DNA of 64,000 nt, taken from the NCBI GenBank assembly GCA_024349245.1, contig JALDNG010000007.1:4611501-4675500 (forward strand), in the 5' to 3' direction. The first letter of the stretch is position 1, and each line of letters opens with the position of its first letter. The stretch is from Neodontobutis hainanensis. Its lineage: Eukaryota; Chordata; Actinopteri; Gobiiformes; Odontobutidae. The translations under genes and the position numbers were made by a program. The notes below the pieces were generated by a model. It saw only the letters and a program-made list of their open reading frames with translations. It searched no databases and was not told where the DNA came from. Shown here in pieces: positions 39,001 through 64,000 of the stretch.

Positions 39001-41533
39001 ACATTCCACTTTTAACATCTCTGGGGAACATGGTCTCACTTGAGCAATACTTCTGCACACATCTGGTTTGAAGCCTTATCTCCAGCAGTTTTCATTTTTT
39101 CTTTTATTCCATTTTTTCCATTAAAATTACACATTTTACTGGAAAAATACAAACCACAACATTTAATAAGAGTGCCACCAAACTTGAGATAACTAATAAT
39201 AATAGCTATAAAACACATTTTGTAACTCTTTTCTGTCCTGACATCTGAAGAGGTGGCAACAATCCTGCCTGATTCTTTCAAGAGGAACTTCAAGGACCCT
39301 TGGAGACGACCGCACATGCTGATGAAGGAGGAAAAGGCCAGGTAAATGTAAAAAAACAGGCACCTGGTCACCACTGACTAATACACTCACTCCATTGCAG
39401 CTTTCAAGTGCAATCACTAAGCAGTGAAAATAATTACAGCTCAGCAGTGTGCTGAATGATAATATTTCCCTTGGGCTCCATATCTTAGTAGATAGAAATT
39501 TATTCATTCATTCATTCATTTTCTACCGCTTTGTCCCGTTAGGGGTCGCGGGTGACTGGAGCCTATCCCAGCAGCTTTGGGCCTGAGGCGGGGTACACCC
39601 TGGACAGTGGCCAGTTAGTCGCAGGGCTTAGATAGAAATTTTAGTATTGTAATCTGTGGATTTCACATGACACTTGAGCTGTATATTAGCATAAATATAA
39701 ATTTTCTTATTTGGGGATTGCAACACATGATTACGAAATGCTTGGTAGGGGTATTGGATGTTATCTCACTTGTTCTTGTACAAACTCCATCAGCAGCCAA
39801 TAGTTTCTCACAGAGGCTCAACTTGAAGTAAATTTATATTTATAATACACATAGACAAAGGTCACTGTAAAATCAACTTTGTGCTTCAAATGATACAGAG
39901 CACAGATCAAGGCTGAATTGCCATAGCAACTTTAGCCTCATGCTATTACTGCACCATGAGCCATGACAATAAATACTTTTTGAAGGCGCTAACCTTAACT
40001 GATAAAGCAGCACAAATCCATGTAAAAGGTTAGCTCCACCCGACATCAATGACATCATTAATTGGGTCTGAATGAGTGAAGAGTGAGAGAAAACATCACG
40101 GCTGGTCTCCTGACAGTCCGCAGGCTCTCACTCTAATTGAACAGGACATTGGATAACTAAGAACATTACACATAAATGTAAAAAGACCCACAGTGAGGGA
40201 TTTTAAACAAAAAGCTGGTGTACTCAGAGTTCACTGGTGTCGCTAAAGGCGACCTCAAACCCAGGGGTTGGAATTATACCAATTATGTTGCAGTTTTCTT
40301 TGGATCCCTGTTTTCCCTGGGACATAAACATAGTGAGTATTATTTATTGGTTTGTTTAGAAACTCATGAATTATGACTCCTTAGGGATAGTTGAGGGTGT
40401 ATTGCAATAAAGTTACGAAATAAAACACAAGTAAATTAAACTCAATTAAATCATATAAAGTGCATAATATATCATATTATGTTTTTCTGAGAATATTTCT
40501 GTGTAGATTATATTTAATCTCCATTAATATTTTCAATGACAAAGTACAAAGTGCGTTTTGCAGAACACCATGAGTGGGGATGAGAAGACTTCATTATGGT
40601 TTGCAATGCGCAGACAAACAGCTGTGTTGATATTACAGGTGGCCTTAACCCAACTGGAACACCTTCAAATGGAGCAGATCTCATAAATGTCTCTGTGAGA
40701 TCTTTGTTTTGTCTGGTTAGTCATGATCAAGGACAGATGGCTGAATTGGACTGCTCCTTGGTTGAAATTAATCACAGTGCAGAAGATTACTTTTAAGAAC
40801 AAAAGAAGAATTTCTGTCTTGATTTATTTTCAAACAAAAATGTTTTCATAATGAAAGTATTTGTATTAATGTTTAATCAGTCAAAATCTTAAAAATAACA
40901 CTATATGTTCATGTTTATCTTAGGGTTGGCCAATTAACATAATTGAACATAACTGAACCTAACTTTAAAAAGGTATTGTTTGTTAAGTTTGGTATTTTGG
41001 TATTACTTATTATGAAGAGAATGACGAGGATGTTTGAACCCATTTCATCACAATGTCAAAATAAATTGGAATGCAGTGCCTTGCATTCTTACAAAACAAT
41101 GAAATTGTAGGATTTTTTATTTCTATAAAGCCACAGATCATCTTATAAAGTGTCTCTGTGGTGTTTTGCAGCTACTGTGTGTACCTGCGAGTGAAGCAGG
41201 CCAGTGTAGCATGTAAACTCAAGTTGTGGAGTGCACAGCTGGTAAGAGAGAGGCTCATCTGCGCTGAATGTCAGAGCGACGCCATGACAAACTCCGACCG
41301 CTGTGGAGGGGATGGCCTGGAGAGCACCAGGTAAATGCTCATTTTATTTCACTTGATATGAATATGGGCTCATTTGCACATTGCTATGTAACTTAATATC
41401 ACATAACAAAACTGTGTTGTCCATTAGAACTTTCTGGGTGGCAGCTTCGGTCCCTGGTTGCCATGGCTCCTGGGTGCGAGAGTCATCCTCAGAGGGATGC
41501 CACTGTCCCTCCTACTCCGTGCTCTTTGTGTGA
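33025..41533 (+). CDS. Secreted somatomedin-B and thrombospondin-1 domain protein (SBSPON-like)
   Basis: Five exons: 33025-33268, 38730-38912, 39251-39341, 41172-41330, 41428-41533, with consistent phases, giving 260 residues; human SBSPON (RPE-spondin) has about 264. Residues 1-30 are a hydrophobic signal peptide ending near ADAG. Exon 1 then encodes a somatomedin-B-like module with ten cysteines, including the paired cysteines NCC and DCC. Exon 2 encodes a thrombospondin type-1 repeat with WGPWSPCTSSCGIGS, the W-x-x-W motif used for C-mannosylation, and PPRNGGTPCP. The last three exons encode the C-terminal region, with a YCVYLRVKQAS stretch, conserved cysteines and C-terminus SYSVLFV. It is expected to be an extracellular-matrix protein; its biochemical role is not established. 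Exon 2 has a tandem TAG-CAG acceptor. Symbol left empty because it may be a paralogue of sbspon. Confidence 0.88.
34194..34640 (+). mobile_element. hAT-like non-autonomous element, copy 1
   Basis: It begins CAGGGGTGGGCAA and ends TTTGCCCACCCCTTG, which are imperfect terminal inverted repeats. TGTACAG flanks it on both sides (34187-34193 and 34641-34647); an 8-bp hAT duplication with one changed base is the likely origin. It contains an internal foldback (14-nt arms 34304-34317 and 34326-34339). No transposase frame. It matches the copy at 37393-37837 in reverse complement. Confidence 0.85.
37393..37837 (-). mobile_element. hAT-like non-autonomous element, copy 2 (inverted)
   Basis: Terminal inverted repeats CAGGGGTGGGCAA and TTGCCCACCCCTG are perfect over 13 bp. 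They are flanked by a perfect 8-bp duplication CCATACTG (37385-37392 and 37838-37845), the hAT hallmark. At 445 bp it is close to copy 1 in length and is its reverse complement with scattered differences. No coding capacity. Confidence 0.92.
39502..39628 (-). mobile_element. Short retroposed repeat with 13-bp target-site duplication
   Basis: The insert is flanked by TAGATAGAAATTT at 39489-39501 and 39629-39641. It starts with ATTC repeats, which read on the minus strand as a 3' tail of AATG units. It contains the blocks 'cccgttaggggtcgcgggtg' and 'ggcggggtacaccctggaca' shared with 3183-3476. A long duplication plus a simple-repeat tail indicates target-primed retroposition of a 5'-truncated element in minus orientation. 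Confidence 0.85.
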
Positions 41534-44500
41534 ACCCAGCCACATCCATTTATCTTTATGCAGGGACAACAAACTCCAAGATTCTACCAAGAACTGTCCA
41601 GACTCTGGGCAACTCAAGGACATCAGCAACATCCTGCCACAGTTATCGTCTCACCTCATATTCTGTACTGTATTGACTATAGTCCATCACTCACTATGTA
41701 TACACTATATTGCACGTTAAGTGCTTTTTTCTTCTCCAAAGTGCACCAGCATCTACATTTCTTTTTATCTCTGAATCTTTGCTATCTACCTCTATAAATG
41801 CAAGTGTATTTGATAATGCACCATGTACAAATATATGAATCTATTATTTTGCTTTATACATTTTCTACTTTAATTGTTTTGTGTAATGTGCTTAAAGTTA
41901 AGTTTGTCCGACACCAGTCTAAATCAATAGTAGTAAGACACGTGATCAGTGTATAACAATGACACGAATGCAACAAAACCAACTTAATATTGAACAATGT
42001 GTGATCAGTTGACTCTCAGGTGCTTTGATTAAACTCTGGCTTGTTTGTTCTGCTTCTATCTGTAACACCTGTCTGCTTACACAAGCTAAAAAACCTCCCA
42101 TAAATCCCTCCTCCCATAAATCCCTCTTTAACATAAAAACACTATCCAGTGTGTCTAAAAGCAATGTTACTCCCATTTTATCAATTAACAGGACATCCTC
42201 CCAGCACTCCCCAGCCATGTGACTGAAGGCTTGTTTATCTCTCTGCTCTACTCTCTGTGTTCAGACATCTCTTCTACTGTTGGTTTAGGACCAGGGTTTG
42301 ATTTGCTATGACTTTATATGTGTTTTTGTGTTTGTTTATTTATTATAAAACAGTCATAATTTTAATGCAACATACTCTCTACAGTGTCCATTACTCAAAA
42401 TAAAAACTACACAATATATAATTTTACACCTTCAGGTAATACTTTCTTTGTTATGTTGTATGTTTGTTGTAAGTCACTTTGAGTACATTGTATACCTTAC
42501 ACAAATATTTACCAAGATTTTCAGCAAAGTGCACTCATTTATACATACATGGCATTAAACAAATTCTTTCTGAAGTGTAAATGAAATGACAAGCAGAAGG
42601 CAAGCTAGCAGCAGTGTATAATTCTGCTTTGTGCATTGCATTATCCTATAATTTTGGGCTGTTTTTGTGACGTAACACTCAGCGAGAATGTGTGGACAAT
42701 CATGACTTAAGGACGAGGTAGGACCTAATTGGAAGTCCATGAACTCACGATGTTTGACACAGAACATTAAGAAATTCATCAGAATAGGAATAATTTGTCT
42801 TTAGACAGAGGCAGTGCAAACCTACAGACTTTATAAGATTGTAGGTTTGTACAGACTTATAAAGTCTGTACAAACCTACCTGTCTTATAGTTGTCTGTTT
42901 TCTTTGTTCAGAACTGTGAGCTGTTTCTGCAGTATATATACCCACTGGCTCCTCTTCAATTAATTTGGTCATTACCTTACCAATATATGCTCGACCATTA
43001 TTGAAGAACGAATCGTTAGTCAGTTTGAAATTTCATACATGAACATAAAGAGGGCCAGATCAAACCCTATGGCGGGCCTAATTTGGCACTCAAGCCCAAG
43101 TATTGAAAAAATCCAGAGTCCAGTGTGTCATTACATCAAAGCCTTTCCAAGATTTAACACTGCATGTACACCTGTGCTCAATTTGTGCTAATATAGTTAC
43201 ATCAGTAATAATTTGCATTTAAATAGAAAAAGAATAACAACATTATTGTGAAAACAAGAAAATATGATTGAGTAGAAATAATAGTATCAAGACCACAGAT
43301 GATTTAATGATTGTGAGGTAATGGTAACCTGCTGCTTGTCATATAGGAAGCTTATTAAGATAGAGGTATGTTGTTAGACATGTAAAAGTAAGGACAGAAC
43401 ACGCTCATTTTGTTTTGTGTTTGACAGTTAATAATAACCGATCAATAACTTGATTGCAGTGTGGTATTTGATAGAGTTTCATCTAAGAGGCACTTGAACT
43501 TTGCCTTCTTCAACAGGCATCATTACTCCCTGCTGCTCTGATCTCCTCCCATCCAGCTCCCAAGCAAACAGCACTTGGTCAGCACAACTCTTTCTTTTCT
43601 CTTAGTTCAACAGTGGCAAAAGAGTGTGGTCAGCCTGCCTGTGTGTCCCCTCTGCAGCTGGCTTTACCTCCCTAGCTGGTCTGCCTCTAACCCGAACTTG
43701 CTATGCAATGGGCAGGATGGTCAATCTTTGGCTCAGTGCCTGATGTCCTTCGACAGTAGTGTGTTCTAGGATTACACCTCCTGAAAAGGGGGGCATTCCA
43801 GCACTGCCAACCTTTGTCACAGCGTGGACACTGTTTGCTTTGTACAAGACAGCTGTTCAAAGCCCTATGACCCCCATGGATGGCATGAAGGGACTGAAGC
43901 AAGGGGTAACTTCCGTTTTTTGACCATCCACCTCAAGTCCTGTCAGTGCACTTTAGGAGTTAGTTAAGTAATATCTAAACAATGCTTATAATTTGAGTTT
44001 ATTTGATGTTGTGTACATTATGCGAGGTAGTAATTGGAGAAGTACCTTGCAAGTTTGTATGTAGTAGTTATCTTATTTGGCAGACATTATATCTGAAGAT
44101 TTAGCCATTAAATATTTTATAGCTACTGTATCATTAAAAAAGACTAGACATGTTGTGGCCTCTTTCAAGTTGGGGCCCAGTTGTGTGCCTACATTTCCCA
44201 ACCTGCATTGCCTCAGTGATATGTTCATATGTGTTTTTGAAAGTCTATACTGCAATTAGTAAGTCATCCTAATGGATGCTTGTTGGCTGTGTAAAAGCAG
44301 CTGGTCCAACATGGAGGAATGATAATGAGTAGATGCCTTATCGCCAGCACCTGAGCTATGCACAGCAACACAGCTGTAGTAAACATGAACTTGAATGATC
44401 ATAGTGAAAGGAACAATCATTGGCTTGTCTTCTGGACCTTGTATCATTACGCAACATAACATTTTCAATGTCCTGTATTGCAACACTGCTAAATGTCAGC

Positions 44501-45315
44501 AACTTTAAACAGACATTTGGGCTTTAAAAAAGTAAGACAATGACAGACATGTACGCAAGACACCTTTCACACTGAAATGTAAGAATATTGACGTATTGGT
44601 TGGGAGGCTAACAATGTGAATGTGGCGCCACTATGTGGTAACTTGATATACTGCACCACCCAATTCACTCGAGTATAAAACATTTTATTTGAGCATTCAT
44701 GGCCAAACACTACACTGTACTTTTTTTCTTATACACAAGGTTGTTTACTTAACTGTGGTACCCAATAATAAACTTAATTAAATCCTAGTATATTGGGTAT
44801 GGCATTTATATTTAGTTAGTAAAAAGTCAAGGAAATAAGATACATTGACAGACTGAAAAAGAACATATAAAGTCTCACATTAAGTACATTATGGGAATGA
44901 GAAGCGTCCATACTGTCCTTAATGTAGAAAAAAACAGTAGGCTACTGTATAAAGTGTGCATATATTAAGGCAAGAATGTTTTAAGCTGCAAAGAGCTGTA
45001 AATATGTAGAGGTTTTTCTAGCAGCTGCTGTAACATATAAACTAACAACATTTGAGTAAATGACAAAAGATGTCTGTGCACATATTTAAAAATCTGATTA
45101 GAAATGTACATGGCAGGAGAAGAAATAACTAAATGATCAAAAGTGGGTTGTTAAAAATTTAGACATTCCTTAATGAAAATGTTTTTTGCAGAAAACAGCC
45201 ATTCAAGAGGAATCTAAAAGAAACAATGTTTGCTTCTGACAATTATGTAACAAAAAAGCCTAAGATGTGTTCTAGGTGAGATGAAGTGGACTTTCTTTTT
45301 TTGTTGTGAACAGTG
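41534..45315. other. Spacer between the SBSPON-like gene and snap29, including both 3' UTRs
   Basis: The two genes converge here. An AATAAA on the plus strand at 42399-42404 could end the SBSPON-like mRNA. AATAAA on the minus strand (TTTATT at 44694-44699) could end a long snap29 mRNA. A perfect hairpin lies at 42841-42879. A short patch near 43050-43100 with 'gggccagatcaaaccc' and 'ggcgggcctaatttggc' may be a decayed hAT relic. I see no convincing gene. Confidence 0.5.
42841..42879. repeat. Perfect 18-bp inverted repeat with 3-nt loop
   Basis: Arms 42841-42858 and 42862-42879 are exact reverse complements around ATA. A third, slightly altered copy of the arm ('caaacctacagactttataa') lies just upstream at about 42817-42836, so the unit has been copied more than once locally. 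Confidence 0.88.
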
Positions 45316-45321
45316 TTTATT
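45316..45321 (-). promoter_or_regulatory. snap29: Polyadenylation signal just after the snap29 stop
   Basis: On the minus strand AATAAA follows the TAA stop after only three bases (TGA). If used, it would give an extremely short 3' UTR. A second AATAAA lies about 620 bp further, at 44694-44699. Confidence 0.5.
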
Positions 45322-45324
45322 TCA

Positions 45325-46709
45325 TTAGAGTTTTTTGAGCTGTTGGTTTGTGTTATGAATCTTTAGATCCATGCTGTCAACTTTATTCACCAGTGAATCA
45401 ATGGAGACATCCTGGTCATCAATTTCAGACTGAAGACCCAGTCCAAGGTTCTTCAATCTTTTAAGGCCATCCACCATCTCATCTAAATTGCAATACCAAA
45501 GGCAAGAAAAAAATGGAGATCGTTAAGCAGTAAAAAAAAAAAAAAAAAAAAAAAAAACCTATGGTCTACAATTACTGGTTTCAACTTATTAACTTACCTA
45601 AATTGTTGTCCAAGGTCTGGTGAGCCTCTCTAAGTACTTTGTTTTTGGGATAGCCATTTTGACTAGAAGAGCTATCATCTATTGATGCAGCAGCTCCAAA
45701 CTCTAGAATAAACAAAGCAACATATAAAATTTGGACAATGTTGATTATGCTTAAGCAATATAAACAAAGTTCTTTAGTCACACTAACCTCCTGTATTCAG
45801 CGTTCTTAGGTTGGGGTGGCTAGCTTGGTACTTGTCTTCATGCCCTCTACTATTAGATAAGGCATTATTTAATCTGAAATGATAAATGAATATGTTTATT
45901 TGAAGTTTAAATCAGTCAATGGCAAAGCAACACAGGTCTTTCCATATATGTAATAGGATATTGTCTAATCAGTACATGAAGAAAAGGTTTGTTTACATAA
46001 AGTATACTATACTACAATTTGTGTAATAATCAGTATTATTCAATGTACTATACATTGTGCCAATGCCATTTGATGTCATTACAATGTAAGTAACATAGAA
46101 TAATACATTTATTTTCAACTTCCTTATGTGAGAGCAAATTATTTAATTTTACCTATCGTTGGCCAGGTAGGCCTTGGGCTTCTCAGGAACTGGTGCCGTC
46201 TCTGGTTTACCTTTAAAGTAATTAACCAAACCGCCCCACACACTCTTGATACTGTTAATGTGCCTCTGACTGGTCTTTAGGTCCTGGTCCATGTTGTCTA
46301 ACATCTTGTCAGTCCTCTTTAGCACCTCTCCTTGACGAATAAGCTCCTAGAGAAAAGCCATGAGCATAACTCATTAATAAACAATCCTTCAAAAAATATT
46401 TTTGAAAGAACCATTTTTAATCTTTAAGCACATAGCACAAAACACCCCTCAAGCAGGACAGAGCCATACCTCTGCAGTTTCCACACCCATCTTCTCTGAT
46501 TCATAGATGAGGCCGAGTGAACGGTAACTACTGTCCACAGCAGACTTAGCTGTACGCATCACTTCTTGCTCGAGGTACCTCTGCTTTCCTTCTGCTTCAC
46601 TTAAACGACTGTCACCAAAATCATTAGCAAATCCCCTATTGTTTTTAGGCTTAAAATCTTCTTCGTCATCGTCATCTGCAAACGGGTTGTGGGATGTGGG
46701 GTATGCCAT
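45325..46709 (-). CDS. snap29: Synaptosome-associated protein 29, Qbc-SNARE
   Basis: Cytosolic SNARE that pairs with syntaxins (for example syntaxin 17) and VAMPs in autophagosome-lysosome fusion, endosomal recycling and ciliogenesis. Coding exons in transcript order: 46470-46709, 46153-46346, 45788-45873, 45598-45702, 45325-45482. Phases agree, giving 260 residues (human has 258). The N-terminus has the NPF motif (SHNPFADDDDEEDF) that binds EHD proteins. A Qb SNARE helix spans the end of exon 1 and exon 2 (KMLDNMDQDLKTSQRHINSI). A Qc helix spans the last two exons (LQSEIDDQDVSIDSLVNKVD) and ends in QQLKKL. No palmitoylation-type cysteine cluster separates the helices, as is usual for SNAP29. 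An acceptor (ctctatacag) sits directly before the ATG, so a non-coding first exon lies upstream. Confidence 0.96.
45532..45557. repeat. Homopolymer, 26 A (T on snap29 strand)
   Basis: An uninterrupted A run in the 115-bp last intron of snap29. In the transcript it is a U tract about 50 nt upstream of the acceptor at 45483. Confidence 0.9.
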
Positions 46710-47391
46710 CTGTATAGAGAAGACAAGGTATATTGATATAAAGAACAATCTAAGCAGTGACTTATCATTTACTTTTTCGGATTGTTTGCATACTAATTCA
46801 GCTTTATTTTCAAACAATTGTAAGATTGTTGGCTTGCTGTTTAGCTTATTTCTTACCAAGTGGAGTTAACATGACAGAGCTATCATTGACCGCTAAATAT
46901 GAAGAGATTGGTAGTAGCTAACTAGTTAGCTAGCTAATGAACGCAACAACCAAATGTAAAATGCTTATACACGTAAAGCCGGGCACAAATAATACACTTT
47001 TAGATACTACAACAAATACAATAACTGTAACCAACATTCGTGTGATTATTAAACAACCAAACCTTTTTTCCGAAAGGAGCAGCAGAGACCGTTGCTGTCT
47101 TATCAGCTGACTTTTAGTGCGAGGACACTTCCGGTCACGTTAGGTGACGTTGCAGCGCGTTTTTTCGAGGGCTGAAGGCGGAGATAATATTGTTGATATG
47201 TAGTGCAAAAATACTGAAAGGACCAATATTCTTTCAGCGATAAATAATATAATTGTAGTTAAACAACTAATAAAAAAATGACAAAATGCCAGAATTGTCC
47301 CTAACGATTTGCCGTACTGCGGCTTACCGAGTGTCCGCTGCCACTGCCTGTTTCTCCGGTTGATGCATTACCTGTTTGATGTGGTGTAAAC
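46710..47391. promoter_or_regulatory. Bidirectional snap29/pi4ka promoter and 5' leader region
   Basis: The two genes diverge, with 682 bp between start codons. A likely snap29 non-coding exon ends at a donor seen as 'aag|gtttgg' on the minus strand near 47062. This leaves only about 300 bp for shared promoter sequence. Within it are an ETS-type CTTCCGG (47128-47134), a palindromic pair of half sites GTCAC (47134-47138) and GTGAC (47144-47148), a half CRE TGACGT (47145-47150) and 'gcagcgcg'. No TATA box is apparent. Human SNAP29 and PI4KA are also head to head. Confidence 0.6.
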
Positions 47392-63696
<16,305 letters not shown>

Positions 63697-64000
63697 GTAT
63701 GTGTTTTGTACTAATAATCATCTGATTAAAAGTCAAATAAGAACCTTTAAGAGCCAAAGGCCTCTAGAGGTCTCTCCTAACTCTTGTTATTTAGCAGTAT
63801 TTTTAAGAGATGATTGTTGCTGTTCTATTTGCTTTACTAGGACACATTTCCCCATGTCCCAAATGTTGTTCATTTATTTGTGTATTGTTTGAGAAAATGT
63901 CTCTTTGATTATGCATTGGTCTGGAAGAAACTAAATGCTGCTCTGCATCTCCCTCTGCTCCTATCAACTTGTCTACATATGTGGATGCTCTGCAGATGAT

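Noticed and set aside
43040..43140. Third hAT-like element suggested by 'gggccagatcaaaccc...ggcgggcctaatttggc'
   Set aside because: It resembles the GC-rich ends of hAT elements, but no terminal repeats or target duplication can be defined.
43687..43902. Cysteine-containing minus-strand frame (CPRCDKGWQCW) between the SBSPON-like gene and snap29
   Set aside because: It has only scattered CxxC patterns, no recognisable domain, no splice-compatible partners and an overlapping frame on the other strand. It could be a decayed mobile-element fragment, but I cannot support that.
46449..46859. Longer snap29 start 50 codons upstream (MVRNKLNS...)
   Set aside because: The family N-terminus is MxAYPxSxNPF, which matches the ATG at 46709, and a good splice acceptor lies directly before that ATG. 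The upstream part is intron.
63985..64000. Possible next pi4ka exon beginning after 'ctctgcag' at the right edge
   Set aside because: Too few bases remain to test frame or similarity, and the visible bases (atgat) do not fit the expected continuation after ...SAIIK.

Overview
The window is nuclear DNA from a bony fish, probably a percomorph teleost. All genes are split into many short exons with GT-AG introns of mostly 80-700 bp. The introns and spacers are AT-rich and carry teleost-style repeats: a tRNA-derived SINE, hAT-like non-autonomous elements and long AT microsatellites. The species cannot be read from the sequence. I reconstructed six protein-coding genes exon by exon and checked that reading phase is kept across every junction used.

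Layout from left to right: (1) 1-4775 lies upstream of the first visible clathrin exon and is probably its intron 1. (2) 4776-17172, + strand, is clathrin heavy chain of the CHC22 type (cltcl1), from exon 2 to the stop codon, with a likely 21-nt microexon. (3) 19378-29892, + strand, is the mitochondrial citrate carrier slc25a1 in 9 exons. (4) 33025-41533, + strand, is a small secreted somatomedin-B/thrombospondin-1 protein related to SBSPON, in 5 exons. (5) 45325-46709, - strand, is the SNARE snap29 in 5 coding exons. (6) 47392 to beyond the right edge, + strand, is phosphatidylinositol 4-kinase alpha (pi4ka). Its 44 visible exons run up to just before the kinase domain. (7) 54343-56500, - strand, is heparin cofactor II (serpind1) in 6 coding exons, nested inside one pi4ka intron.

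The set CLTCL1-SLC25A1 and SNAP29-PI4KA-SERPIND1 matches the human 22q11.2 neighbourhood, including the head-to-head SNAP29/PI4KA pair and SERPIND1 nested antisense in PI4KA. The SBSPON-like gene is the visitor: the human gene is on chromosome 8. The genes do not form one pathway, although several act in membrane traffic (clathrin coats, SNAP29 fusion, PI4P synthesis).

I found no CRISPR, operon-type or otherwise unprecedented system. The observations most worth following are the clathrin microexon and the perfect 55-nt hairpin in the same intron, the retained QLMLT tail on a CHC22-type clathrin, the SBSPON-like paralogue in this block, a GC-AG intron in serpind1, an inverted pair of hAT-like elements in one intron, and the compact snap29/pi4ka bidirectional promoter.
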